Source: Sphagnum compactum | Lineage: Eukaryota; Bryophyta; Sphagnopsida; Sphagnales | DNA length: 64,000 nucleotides | NCBI GenBank assembly: GCA_965153455.1 | Contig: OZ234493.1 | Span: 32,850,213-32,914,212 of the forward strand | Reading direction: 5' to 3' | In this document: positions 24,101-37,028 of the stretch, one piece after another | How the letters are laid out: each line of letters starts with the position of its first letter | How positions within the stretch are numbered: position 1 is the stretch's first letter | Notes under the pieces: model-generated | Database searches by the model: none | Told to the model about the DNA's origin: nothing | What the model saw: the letters and a program-made list of their open reading frames with translations, nothing else | Program-made: the position numbers and the translations under genes

Positions 24101-26307
24101 CCAAATTGACAATACACAAAAACCAGCACACTTCAACCCCCATTGACTGCTTCATAAGTTTGACAAAGAATCATAACCCCCTTTCTGGATCCACATTGTA
24201 AAATTTGATAGAATGTGATTATTTTTCAGAGTTCCCAATAATTAGGGTGATCTCTTGTGATATGCAATTCAACAACATTCACACACAAATAAACATGACA
24301 CACCCAAAGTTGAAAAGATGACATATCACTCTTGAAACCCCTAAGATCTTCATCATCCCCTTCGTCATCAACTGTTAATCCACATCTTAAACTAAGTTCC
24401 AATCTATAGAAATACATGGCGCAACGGATTACTTAGTCCCTCGTCAACATCCAATCTAGCCTTTTCTTATTCATCTCCCCACCAAAAACAAAGAAAGAAG
24501 AATCCTAGTTATCTATCACCATCCTTCCTACATTCTAAACCAAATTTGCAAAGCTCCAAAAAACCAAAAAAAAAATTCCAATGCAAGTTCTCCCTCAAAA
24601 ACTTATTTGCCTTCCACCTTTTTTTTTCCCTCCTTCCATAGCCTTATGAGGTCCCTAGAAGACCTCTTTTGTTCCGATCAACCTCCTAGCGAAAATTCCG
24701 CCAACTCCCCCTTGCTTGGCAACTCCATCACCTCACATTCAGCCAATGTCCAACAACATCCCAAGTAAAAGAAAATGACACAAAAACATAAAAGCCATAA
24801 ACACGACCGCATCTTCATCACCTTTTTTCCTTGTCTCCATCATCGTCGTGTGTTTACACCCCCAGCCGAAAACAGGAAAAAATGTTCCTCCTTAAAACCT
24901 TAAAACTTTTCCCCATTCACATTCAAACCCTAAAGTTAAAAATTTGTTACACTTTTACATATATAGGAATAGGGCCCATGCAATTCTTAAGGTTCCATGT
25001 TGTGATTCTAAAAACATCAAAATTTTACAACAAATTAAAAATTGAGGATTGCATAGATATAGAGTTTTATAACTAATTACAAGTAATTAATTACTCATAA
25101 AGTTCAACTTGTCAAAAAGTTTCAACTTGATTGTTTAAAGAATTTGAATTTATGTTTAAAATCATTTTTTTCAAATCTCTGATACTGTTTCCAGACTTCG
25201 CAAAAGGTTAGTTCCATAATTCAATTCTTGTGTTAGTTCCACCAAAGGGATGCTGATTCACATCCAATCCCAAGAACCCAAAGCCCGAGTTCAACACTTC
25301 CAGAGTCCAAACTACGGAACCTGCCAACACTGATCCAAACTTGAAACCCATTTTCACATTGCTTGAAGGCTGTACTTTGAACTCAAAGTACTTTGTATCA
25401 ATTGATGCTTATGGAGTTTATGATGTTAACTAGACTGCTGGGTACAATGGTTGAATAGAAACTGACTGAAGAAGAAAACTGCAGTTTCCCAAGTATACCA
25501 GATCTGTTGAATTTTGTGCTGGCAGAGGATCCTTGTGCACATCCTTCAAAAAATGCTTCTGAAATCATCACATCTCAGTTGCACAGGTTTTCAAAACAAA
25601 TTGTCTTGGGCTTCTAAGTAAAGCCCACTTACTTGTTTATTATTATAGGTTGTCGAATTCCCAATTTGAGAGGGAGTTTTTGGATCATTAGAGCCCCGGT
25701 CCACTGGCAGCAGCAAAACGGGCTGTGAAGTGTGCGCTAGTGTACTTTGGGTCCAAACTAGATTGTTCAAATAGTGTGCAAAATGGGTTTGGAGTTTGGA
25801 CCTGTATATTTGCACAAGATAAAGTGGTCTTGACAAGGCTAAGTATAAAATAATGGCTGAAGATGTGGTAACATTCAAGTAGCCTCTCACCTTATATGCA
25901 TGTCCAACGATTCATGTTTATGGGTGGGGCTGTGAAAACAATCAACACTCCGCATTGCATGTGATGAACACTAGTAGAGGTCCAAATAAGCGGTGTGACT
26001 GAACACATATACTAAAGTTCTGTGTAAAGGACCTCGAACTGTGCACTGAAATGCATTGTTCCATCAAAACATGCCCAAGCCAGCATGAAACTTAATCTAC
26101 ACACAAGTCCAATAGGGACACAAACTCATTCTTGTGCCAAAAAACAAGGTTAAACAAGTTTGCTCCCAAGTTGGACCCAAGCTCTCACTTTGTCAAACAC
26201 AAGCACAGGAGGTGTTTTGGTAGACTCTTGGGCTTATGTTTTGGCAACGAATTATTGTTGTTGGTTGGCAAGGTCTCTTCTAGGTTTGGCGCTCTTTGAG
26301 AATTCTC
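21131..26307. other. Gene-free stretch
   Basis: No gene or intact element was recognised. The 23.1-25.9 kb part has slightly more GC and frames up to 99 codons (25591-25890, minus), none with a domain. Isolated CAAACCCTAAA-type words (about 24905) are too sparse to be telomeric. Confidence 0.45.
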
Positions 26308-26628
26308 TTTGTTGGCCTTGCCTTCATAGGCAAGGATATTGTGTTTAGATTCACTATAGAGTATAGTAGCTTAAGGGATTTTGGCCCCTGGGTGACAGGT
26401 CTATTTTTATATGGTGTATTTTTGAAAGATTATATTTTGGCTTGTGTTGAAACTTGAGATTAATTATAGAGTTATAATATCTTGAAGGGTTTTGGTTTCT
26501 TTTAGAGGATTTTTTGAAGATTATATTTTTGCATGGTGAAATATTTGAGTTTCCATAATTCTTCTTTTGCCTTAAGATATTTTAAAATGTAAATGGCAAG
26601 GCCACGGTGTGACACACCCCCTTGTTTG
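26308..26628 (-). repeat. ~320-bp interspersed repeat, copy 4
   Basis: Reverse-complement copy: TTTGTTGGCCTTGCCTTCAT at the plus-strand left end, GATTTTGGCCCCTGG inside, and AAGGCCACGGTGTGACACAC then CCCCTTG at the right end. It shares diagnostic blocks with the copies at 1.8, 2.7 and 5.3 kb. Confidence 0.88.
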
Positions 26629-27259
26629 ATTTCCTTCACACGACTGATGAGGGGTTTAGGACCTAGGGCTTGGGATTTGGATTTTGACAACTACCATTTC
26701 CTCCCATTTGCTTTTTGGTGTTGTCTCAAGTTTGGAGGTTGGACCAACCTCTCTTTGTGTTCCTCCATTTCCCTTCTGAATTGGTGCTTTTTCTTTGAAT
26801 TAACTCATCTCAATAATTTCAGAGCACGGAGAGGCAGGCCAAAGAGAGGGTGATTTTAAGGATAACTTTATCATGGTTCACCCATGGTACACAATTGACC
26901 ATACCTGCCAATTTTTGGCAGGTTTTCAGGCAATCTTATTCATTGGCAGGAGTGGTTGAGACTTGAGACAGTCAATTCAGTCCATTTCCTACCTACCTTG
27001 GTTAGTTTATGACCTACCTATGGTCCTTTAGGCCACAGAACTTCTGCCAAATAAAATGGTCCGTTTTTAATTGCAGTCTGTGTTGGGTCTCTTTAACTCA
27101 TGCACCTGAAAATGATTTTTTTAATACTACAAATTCCACTCTTGAAAAAGCAAGTGTCATTTGTGTGTAATTCCAATTTTTTTGATATCATCAGTAATTT
27201 TAGTTGGGCTGCAAAATTGGCTGAATTTCGTTTGTAAATGAAGGTCCAATAAGTATTAA

Positions 27260-27551
27260 GAGCATCTCCAACCCACACCTGCAAACACCCCTTTTCATTA
27301 AATCTTGGAGCAGGATAGCGTACATCCTGCAGCGCCCCTGTATTGATGTCCATTTTGCAGTGGTCATTTCAACCCCTTTAAAATCTTTTTTCTACTATGG
27401 ATTTGGACAGTGACTATTACTCCTCCAGATGCAAATCATCTTTGACTATTTAAAGGGGCTTTTATGACGTTTGTGGGTGGGGACAGTGGTCATTAAACAC
27501 CATTTTATTTTAACATAGAGGAGTTGTTTCAGTTTTGGGGTGGAGATGCTC
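27260..27551. mobile_element. Tourist/Harbinger-like MITE, 292 bp, TAA target duplication
   Basis: Left end GAGCATCTCCAACCC and right end GGGGTGGAGATGCTC are inverted, flanked by TAA at 27257-27259 and TAA at 27552-27554. A GAGCATCTCCA terminus with a 3-bp TAA/TTA duplication is typical of PIF/Harbinger-derived MITEs in plants. The interior has no transposase. Confidence 0.82.
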
Positions 27552-27564
27552 TAAGGAGTCAATA

Positions 27565-27905
27565 AAGTTATCTGCAAAGTCGACCGTCGATTAGGGGGCG
27601 AGTTTCGGCATAATTTGGGCATCAAATGCTTAACTGGGAATGGAAATTTTACAAAACAAACTAATTGGGACCCAAACTAGTTTTCCATCAATTTCGGTGG
27701 TAAACTGAGTTTCATCTTGTCTTTCTTTTTTCCTGAGCGCCTCCACTGCACCTATATATATTTTCACTGCTCCTACCTATGCAACTATTATAATTACTCT
27801 CGAACCTTGTGTATTAAATGCTGAGTTTCAGCATTTCATACTGCGATTTAATAAAATTTCCTTACCACCGAAAGAGGATGACTTTGTGGATAACTCTATT
27901 AATGT
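27565..27905 (+). repeat. Interspersed repeat, partner of 51700-52370
   Basis: Shares with the 51.7-kb copy, in order: GGGCATCAAA, CTGGGACCCAAACTAGTTTT (here TTGGGACCC), TGAGTTTCAT, TTTTTCCTGAGCGCCTCCAC, a TATATAT segment, ACTGCTCCT, CTTGTGTATTAAATGCTGAG and AAAATTTCCTTAC. A TATATA box followed by an AATAAA-like word suits an LTR remnant, but no second LTR or coding part is attached. Confidence 0.65.
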
Positions 27906-28090
27906 GTAATGTAAAAGAGACTTCTACTGATGGATGACCATTAATTGAGTCAGAGTTGAAGTCAAGTTGAAGATCTCTTCAACAATGTGCAAGGTGGACA
28001 ATAGAAGCTCACCATCCATTGGAAGCTGGGGATGAACCCTAACAGAGTTGAAGTCACGATTATCCTTGTGTAAAAAATAGGTCTAACAGG

Positions 28091-28393
28091 AAGGTAGCAG
28101 AATTGGGTGTGTTACTAGGTTAGTAGATTGGGGTTAGTATGTAGATGGTTAGTATATAAACAAGGGCTAGTGGGTTGTTAAATAGGTTGGTAGCAGAAAT
28201 GGGTGTGTTACTAGGTTAGTAGATGGGGTTAGTATGTAGATGGTTAGTATATAAACAAGGGCTAGTGGGTTGTTAAATAGGTTGGTAGGAAAAATGGGTG
28301 TGTTACTAGGTTAGTAGACGGGGTTAGTATGTAGATGGTTAGTATATAAACAAGGGCAAGTGGGTTGTTAAATAGGTTGGTAGTAAAAATAGC
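28091..28393. repeat. Three-unit tandem repeat, period ~95 bp
   Basis: Each unit contains GGGTGTGTTACTAGGTTAGT then AGA, GGGGTTAGTATGTAGATGGT then TAGTATATAAACAAGGGC, and GGGTTGTTAAATAGGTTGG. GGGTGTG starts at 28105, 28201 and 28296. The units differ at only a few positions, so the expansion is recent. Downstream, 28400-28877 shows no gene. Confidence 0.92.
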
Positions 28394-28877
28394 AACTGAG
28401 CTAACCACCATGGTTAGTTAGGCAACTATAACCCAATGGCAAAGTGTTTCCTGTCCACCCACCATCCAAACTTCATGGTGATAGTTCACCTTGGTTATTT
28501 TGGGTTACTGAGAAATAATGTAGAAGTGTAAGAAGAAGAAGAGGCTGTTATTTGAGAAAAGATAAATTTCTGGACAAGAGGAAAACACAGGTGATGCCAT
28601 TAAATTGGTCTCATAATTGACCTGGCAACTACGTGCGGTTACACCCCACTTAGCTTGCTTTAGAACAAGACAATTGCATGTACACTCTACTTTGGATGAA
28701 GTACACTCTTCAACTAATGGTGAAAATAGGCTCGCACTGTACACTGTTCAATTTTTCATGGTTATAGATGAGAACTGATTAAAACTCTATGGTGATGGAT
28801 GTGATAAAAGCTTCTAGAGGTCACAATAAGGGGTGTGGATGGACCTTCTCTTAAGGCAGCACCAGTTCCAGCCAGGG

Positions 28878-28899
28878 TTTTTTTTTTTTTTTTTTTTTT
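28878..28899. repeat. T22 homopolymer
   Basis: 22 uninterrupted T followed by CCCC. On the minus strand it would be a poly-A tail-like run, but no retroelement body could be recognised next to it. Confidence 0.9.
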
Positions 28900-29789
28900 C
28901 CCCAATTTGGTGAGGTCGATGATCTGGTGATCATTCACAAATGAATCTACAACAAAAGGTGTCCTTGCAGACCAAGTGATTTCATTGAATTTTGAATGAA
29001 TTCATTGATCATAGCGTATAGGACCTAATGGGGATGCAGTGAATGCACTCATGTAATGAACTGGGATTAATGAACTGCACCCACATTCTGTAGTAGTGGG
29101 ACTTAGGCAAATTTTGAAAAAAATTAGAAATCAAGCTATATTTTGGTGACATGCTGGAAACAAATGCTGACAAACACAAACTGTGCTATCTTAGCTTTCA
29201 GTTTGTCTTATCAGATGTCTCCCAAGAGACCTCTTAGCTCTCAGAAGAGACAAGTGTGCCAGTGTAACTGTTGCCATTTCTTGGTGGATTTAAGATTTTT
29301 GGAGTTCACAATTGACAGATATATTGGAAGGTTTTGGCAGACAATTGAACAATGGGTCTCATAATTGCACCTGGCCTGTTTTTCTTCTTCTTGTGTTGTT
29401 GGTCTGTTTTCTTCCTTTGCACTTTTCAAAAAAACTTGACCACAGCAAATATGTTTGCTTGATCAGGCTGTGCATTTATTGAGGTCCAATCCTGCATCTA
29501 AAACAGGTCAACTGAGCCAGGGAGATTCAATGCTGAACCAGCAGCCAGCAAAGATGATGGGACTTCAGAACAGCGAAAATCAGATATCAAGCCCAAGACC
29601 TAATGTTGGGCCAAAACCATTTTGCTGATGACTTTTCTTCATCCAATTTTAATTTGCAGTTTCACGTACAGATCATGGGTGGAGTTGCTCTGAATGCATG
29701 CCACCAACGCCCCCTATTTGGGCCTCTACCAGTTGTAGTTGGCCCTCTACAGGGTAAATTATGAGAATTCTACTAGGGAGTGTTAGAGT

Positions 29790-30065
29790 ATACACCCATA
29801 CTTCCATTTCCTTCCATTAGCCTTGGTAAAAAATGGTGGGAAATAGTCTTAGGACTATAATTTTCATGTAGCCAATGAGAATACTCAACATGCACCCAAG
29901 AAAAACCAATTAGTTTCTTGTTTGAGGGGGGAGGGTTTTTTACCCCCTACTTCTAATGTGTTCCCACTTTGTTCCCATTGAGATCTCAATTAAGGTTCTT
30001 CAAGATGTTCCCTATAGCTCCGCACTTTTATCCCATACTTTCATGTATATATATATAAACCGTAA
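29790..30065 (+). repeat. Diverged interspersed repeat, partner of 7955-8295
   Basis: Same block order as the 8-kb copy, ending with TTTATCCCATACTTTCATG and an (AT)n TATATATATATA segment at about 30046-30057. Confidence 0.5.
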
Positions 30066-33000
30066 AGGGGGGCCAAAAGAAGAACACCTCTCTACGTCTA
30101 TTTTAGGTAATGGGTGAGAGTACGAATTTTTAAACTTTTTTTCTTTGAATCTTACAATATCAAATCAAAATTCCACAATGCAATATAGGTTTTCTATGAA
30201 ATCATTTTCATTCATTTTAAACCATGAAAATTCAATGTTCACCTATTGAAAACATTACAAAATGATGTATTGATTACACCAAGAAATTGATGAAACCATA
30301 TCAATTTGAAAGATAATATTTAAAGAAGACTAACCTATTATTCAATGTGATAAGAACTTTTAAATTCAAATATGTGTTGGTTTCATTTGGGAGGACAAAA
30401 ACATTAATTTCCACATGTGATGATATGAAAAGGTGATTTATATGAAAGGAATTGTCAATTTGGAGACCATATGATAGATTATGAAAAACCCCTCTTCATA
30501 TTGATTATGATATCTTGTTACCAAAATTTTAAGGAGTAACACTCATAAAAATAATAATAAATGGGTCATGTGTTACCATTGGTGTGAGTGAGGAAAATTC
30601 ACAATTTATTTTTGGGAATGGGTTCCACTTCATGTTTTTTGAATACAAAAGAGATAATGATTTTTTGTAATACTAAAAGTATGAGACATTCACCCATTAT
30701 CAACTTGGGCTCCACATTGCTACATATTGTTAGTGTTGATGAAATGATGTAAAAGTGAAAAATCAAATTTCATTTGAATGAAAATATTGAATGACATTGC
30801 ATGTAACTTGAATGTAATTCAATTTCAATTGAAGAGAAATGAGATGTAAATTGATGTAAAAGGTATATTTGCTTATCATTTCCATCATTCATGACTATGG
30901 TGTTTTAAATTTTTTTGAAAAAACATATCTTAAAATACATTATTCCATTCTGTTCAAAGTAGCTTCCAAACCAAAATCTATTTTGGTAGCATGAAATATT
31001 ATGGGACTTTATAGTTGTTCCTTTAAAATTAGTTCTAAGGTAATTACTACTTAATGGCTTTCCTCCACCTCCAATTGGCAATAACATCAATAGGGAAATG
31101 TTGGGAACTTTTATTTTGTTGCTAACTTTTGGCAACCTCCAAGATGTTATGTTGAGGAAAAAGCTTACACAATTTTGGTGAATGGGTTATCACAACTATT
31201 GCAAATCCAACATTTAACATTATAAAAAATAATCGTTATCACATGAAAGGAAACAAGACATTTTATAAAATCATCAATATTTTAAACAAAATTGATTTTT
31301 TTTCTTTCCATAAACTCTTTAAAAAACCTGATGAAAAGTTTTGCCATTCTATAATGTTTTCAAAACTTGTTATTTAGGATTGAATTTTTAAAAATTCTAC
31401 AAAAATCTTGACATTATCAATTATGAAAAGATCCAATTTCAACTCCAACATAAAGATTTCACACAACAAGGAGAATCTTTTTTTTGAGGTCTTGCTTAAC
31501 AATATTGTGCAATAAAAAGCTTCATCAATGAAAGTTGGACAAGTATCAACTTTATTTTCCAAAGAAACTTACATTAGTGCAAATTTTGTCCACTTGAATC
31601 TTTCCATTGCATCTATGGTTTAAAATGTGCAAAAATGTGATTATTAAGACATTATCTTGGACAATATTGCTTGGTGGCATGATGTCATAACTTCTATGTT
31701 TGCCTATTGGTGACATGGTGTGGCACTTTTTACACATATCTATGTATGTTGAATTTGTAATTCTTTTATACCTAAAATAATGTCACAAAGAGCCTAGTCG
31801 CATGTGTTTGCACATGCAAATGTAAAAGAAATAAAAAACCATTTTCAAGTTTAACTCTAATGTCTCACCTATAGCAAGAAGAGTTAGAAGATTGTTTCAT
31901 TTTCATAGATCCATCATCTAAAATGTGTGTCTTTCATGGAAGCTACCAAAGAAGCATGCTCTTGGAGACATCATTTACTAACCTACTAAAATGCCCTATT
32001 TATGGCTCCAAAGTGAAACACCTCAAAATTCATCTTCCATTCATGTGTCAAAACAACATACGATCTTTGACTAGTTATACCCTCAACAAAATAATCAATT
32101 GGGATACTTAAAATGAAAAATGAATTGTTTTCTAACAAAGTTAATAAGTTCATTGATAGTTAGGAGTTACAAAAGTAAGCCTTAACCAAGCCTCAAACTT
32201 TAGATATAAATCCTTATGAAGGAAATATTTTCGAAGATTAAAATAAAAAAATGATTTTTTGGTAGCAAGCCATAGCTCATGACCCATATATGTAGTAATT
32301 TTTTTAGTTTCATCCATTACAATGTAATGTTTATTGTGACACATGTTGCCCTTATATCATAGTTTGACATTAATTTGACATTACTGCATGTTATAAACAA
32401 ACCCACAATTTTTTTAAAAAAAATTTGATTTTTTTTTAGTATTTAGTTTTCACAATTTACACTTGCTAAAATTCACTACAAATCATAGCAATACCCAAGT
32501 TTTTGAACATGATTTTTGTGCAACTTTGGACTACTTGAAATTTCAACTTTTGTAAGGAATTGAAAGGAAATGTTGGAGATGTACTCCAAAGTTGTTTTGG
32601 AAGTGTACACAATATCATCAGTGACATTGAAACAAAGGGCAATGCTTCAAAGAGAAAGGTGAAGGAAAGTTGTATAGATCGGCAAATTATATGTCATTTC
32701 TTCCATTTGTTTTCATAGGAGCATCCCAAAATTCAAGGAAATAAGTGTGAGATCATTGTATTCATTTGTATAATAATATTTACCCTAGCCAAAATTAAAT
32801 AATCTCACTTGATATTTATGATTAGCAACTGGTAGATTTATAGATGCAAACTTATAGATCCAAGGAACTAATATCATAAAATGTGTTTCTAGAATATTTT
32901 GCACATTGAAAATCCCAAAAGAAATTTGGGCAAAAGAAAAACATTATGTGGCAAAATCATTTTCATGAATTTCATAAAAACTGCAATATCGACTTTTATT

Positions 33001-35109
33001 CTTTTAATGAAGTAGGTGAAGTTCAAGTCTTAAATATTGGTCCTTGTATGAAAGGGTGAATATTGCCTTACAAGAAATACTCAGCAAATTTACTATGACC
33101 TTACCCTATATGGTATAATTGCTTATCATTGATTGATGGTCGATGATAGATTAAAAATTTAATGAATTAAAACATTAGTGCCAAATTTGCTTTGTGTTCA
33201 CAACCACTTAAAACACCAATCACGAACAAATGTTCAATAAAAAATCTTATGTTAATTTTTTTAAAAGTTTATTATCAGAATTGGGAGATTTTGTGTTTTT
33301 GAGAATCGAGGTGGGAAAATCAAACCTTTAGATCTACCACATTAGAGCCCACCCATTTTTGATTGATTTTACATATATATATTTTTGGTAATGGGGGTCC
33401 AAGGTGACATCAAACAACATCGAGGTGAATTAAATTTTGAAGCCTTGGGCACATAAAATTATAAACAAATTGTGATTGGAAATTAACCTTTGTGTGTACA
33501 AAAAAAACATATAAGTGATTGGACATTTGACCCCTTGTGCACATTAAAAACATTGCTTAGTTTTGGGTTAGACACCATAATAACAAACAATTCAATTAAA
33601 TTATTTAAACACATCTTTGGATACTATGGGTATAAGAACTAAGAAAATTCATTAAGGAATTTCCCACCAAAAATCACATTGTAACAACAAAGCAAGGGCA
33701 AATTCCCATAGAACTAGGCAGTCCTAGAATAAGAACAAATTTGGAGCTTGTGAAAGATTAAAGCTTTGAATTTTCCCAAACATGTCATCTCTATTAGAAA
33801 GTTTAGATGAGGAGTTGTAATCTTTTTAGAGATCCTAATCCTTGTTACTATTGTTTTGAAAAAGGGAGTAGAAGTAATCCCTACTACAAGTGGCATTAAA
33901 AAAGGAAGTAGAAGTAGACCCTATTACAAAAGATGTATAAGACATGGTCCTTGTAGTTGAGATCAATAAGGAAGTAGTAAAAGATACATTTGGGATCAAA
34001 CATGAAGTAGAATAGCTAGAAATAAAAAGAAGTGCAAAATAGGGCAAAACTAAATGGCATACCAAAATTAGTACATGAATACATAATTAAATATTCAAAA
34101 TATGTTTACTACTTGTTGGGTCCCACAATCATCAATCCTACAAATGGCAACAAGCTTTAGGAGTAACATGGGTCACAAATTTCCCTCCTTTCAACCACAT
34201 TGCAACTTGAAATATACTCCCACTACTTGCACATCAACAACTAATTTGAACTTATATTAGAAAGACTTTGCTAATTTTTAAGAGCAACTTGTTTCTTGTG
34301 AAAAAATGAACCTATGCAATTGAACAATATTTAATTTTAACATCTTTTTTAAGTTCTTGGTCTTTGTACATGCAACACTAGTTCGTACCACTTGTAGGAG
34401 CTCAATAGACGGCCCCCAAGTGTTGTAAGGTTGGGATTGGGAGGAGTAGGTTTAAGATGAGTCCATTAATGTGAAAGGAGGCCTTGTAGCTCCTCCCACA
34501 ATGTAATAAGGGTGGACCATTAGCAAATTGCCTTACAACTTGTTTCAATGTGCTAAAATTGTGACAAAATGGGGTTTTGGGTCAAGGCTATGAATGCCAA
34601 AATAATCGATAGCCCTAATTTGTCACATAACAACACAAAAGAGTTGTTAGTCCCAACCTATCCTCACTATAATAAAATGGGGTGATTTGCAACTAGCTTT
34701 GCAATTGGGTTTCTAAGTTGCAATGAACATTTGCAACTCAACATATTTTTACAAGTGTGAATGTTGTTTGACAAGTTGCCTGAATTGCCATGGACATAAC
34801 TCACCATATGTGAAATCATACACAAATTACATCGTATCATGTAATTTGTGCAATTCCAACTATGTAGGAACAACTATTATCTAACTATAATGCAACTAGT
34901 TTGTAATTACCATGGTAATCTCATGTTAATGTCATTTTTCATCAATCTATCAAAATTTGATACATGACACTATGGGGATTTTTGGGTGAAAATTATTATT
35001 TTTTGAAATATTGATCTCCACCATCCATTATGATTGTTTATTTATGATGGAATTAGATTGTGACATGTGGCACAATTCGAAAGTTGCCACATGGCATATT
35101 AATTGAATT

Positions 35110-35330
35110 TAAATAAATTTAAGTAAGTAAGTAGGTCAATACATAGGCATAGGTAGGTAGGTGAGTAAGTAGGTAAAACTAGGTAGGTAGGACATTCCTA
35201 CATACCTAAATTATATATGTACCTACCTACATTACATACCTATTTGTTTACTAAGGTAGGAACATAAAAAAGTAGGACTAACTACTTACTTACCTAGGTA
35301 GATAAGTAGGTAGGAAGGTAAAAAAATAAC
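35110..35330. repeat. GTAG/TAAG-type low-order repeat with inverted halves
   Basis: The first half is built of TAGGTAGG and AAGTAAGTAG words (35118-35195). The middle (35200-35255) is built of the complementary CCTACATACC and TACCTACCTAC words. The last part (35285-35325) alternates TTACTTACC with AGGTAGATAAGTAGGTAGG. The opposed tetranucleotide tracts can pair over tens of bases. Confidence 0.8.
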
Positions 35331-35599
35331 CATGTAAATATTTGTATTTTATTTTATGTTTTGTTTTTTAGGTCAATTTTTTTTGAGCTCATCCCATATT
35401 GACACATGTATTTTATTGTGAACACACAAGAAAAACACCTTTTTAATATAATTTGTGAAATAAGATTCAAGGACAAAACTTATGGGTCCAATCTTTTAGT
35501 TACACATTAGTTGCAAATTGAATTACAATTAGAAAAAGGTTTTCCCACATTTTTTATGTAATTTTTTTGTTTTGTAAATTGTACAACTAAACAAATAAT

Positions 35600-36380
35600 T
35601 ATTCAAAATAGTCATTTGATTTTTTAATTAATTAGTCTAATTTAAATAAATAATTAGTTACTTATTAGATGATTAATGAATTGAATTTATATAAAATTTA
35701 GATAATTAATCATATGTATACCCAAAATATTATTTGGATTAATAATCTAAACTAGTCATTTGAATTATTTATTTTAATTCAGATAACTAGTTAGTTAGTG
35801 AATTTAGATAATTAATTTTTATATATTTAATTCAGATAATTAATTGTTTGAATTAAGTTACTAACTAATTATTTGAACTAATAAGTCCAATTCATCTAAT
35901 TTGTTAGTTAATTATTCAAATAATTAATTATCTGAATTCAAATAATTAGTCATTTATTATCTGAATTTTAACTTTTAATTAATTATCTTAATTAATTACA
36001 CTGATTAATTTATATTAATACTTATTTATGTAATAATTAATAGTTAAAAATTATTTTTAAAAATATTAAAAATTAAAAATTAAAAATGAATTTAGGTAGA
36101 ATACATAATTATCAAATAATTAATTTTTTTAATTTTTTGAATTGATGATTAATTATTTGAGTTTAATATTGTTATGGATAATTCTAGTTTAGAAAATTAA
36201 TTAATTAGTTATAAATTATTTATTTATTTCAATTTAAAAAATAATTTTTTGAATTAAATTGATAAATTTAGTTTAACTTTTAAATATTAATTAATATGTA
36301 ATGGTCAATAAGTTATTTAAAAAAATCATTATTCAATATGAAGAATTAAATATGAATTTCTTAAGTTATTATTTTATTAA
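35600..36380. repeat. A/T block of AATTAATTA / TCAGATAATTAA words
   Basis: Nearly 800 bp in which G and C occur almost only within short words such as CAGATAATTA, AGTTAGT and CTGAATT. TAATTAATTA and TTATTTGAATT recur in both orientations, giving many overlapping small palindromes. No frame is open. It may act as a matrix-attachment or DNA-unwinding type of region, or be a decayed satellite; nothing shows which. Confidence 0.6.
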
Positions 36381-37028
36381 CAATTGAACAACATTCACAA
36401 AATAATGAAAAAAATATACTTTTATAGTGGGAACATAATAACAACACAATTGCACAATTAGTTGTATCAATGGGAACCATAGTTAATAATTAATTGCAAA
36501 TGTTATATTTAATGGGTGATGGAGATGCAACCACATGGCATGATTGTGTGTGTTGAAGTTGTACACTAGTTACAACGTAGTTGTTGATTAGGTGCTACAT
36601 TTACAAAAGTTCTAATGTAGTTGCCACATGCAACTAAAATGCAACTTGCCAAAAAATCAAACATGATTGATTACATTTTGTATGCACATTTTGTATTACA
36701 TCATATAAGTGTTCCATTTGCATCTAAGTTGTAATTATAATATAATTCCTTGATTTTTTAATGTGAATTTTTATTTATTAATTACTCGTATTTCCATGCT
36801 TTAGTTGTAGTGTAATTGTATATTATTTGTTTCGGAATTCTAATTGCATGGTAATGTGGTTCTGGCGGACATGATTTCTCATAGTGCCCAACAACAACAC
36901 AAGAAAACAAGTAATCCCAATCTGCCATAATAGCAAACATAAAAGTATTAACAACTTGATCTTGCCACAATAGCAACACACAAGTTAGTGAAGATTAATA
37001 GATTGCTTAATGCATATGGACACGGCAA

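Larger units (their letters stand above)
28900..36980. other. Gene-free stretch with one diverged repeat and an AT block
   Basis: No gene is supported. 29790-30065 is the partner of the 7955-8295 repeat. Frames at 30905-32344 (both strands, 60-76 codons) show no domain. 35110-35330 and 35600-36380 are listed separately. Confidence 0.45.

Noticed and set aside
28860-28900. T22 run as the poly-A tail of a minus-strand retrotransposon
   Set aside because: No reverse transcriptase, SINE promoter boxes or target duplication was found next to it.
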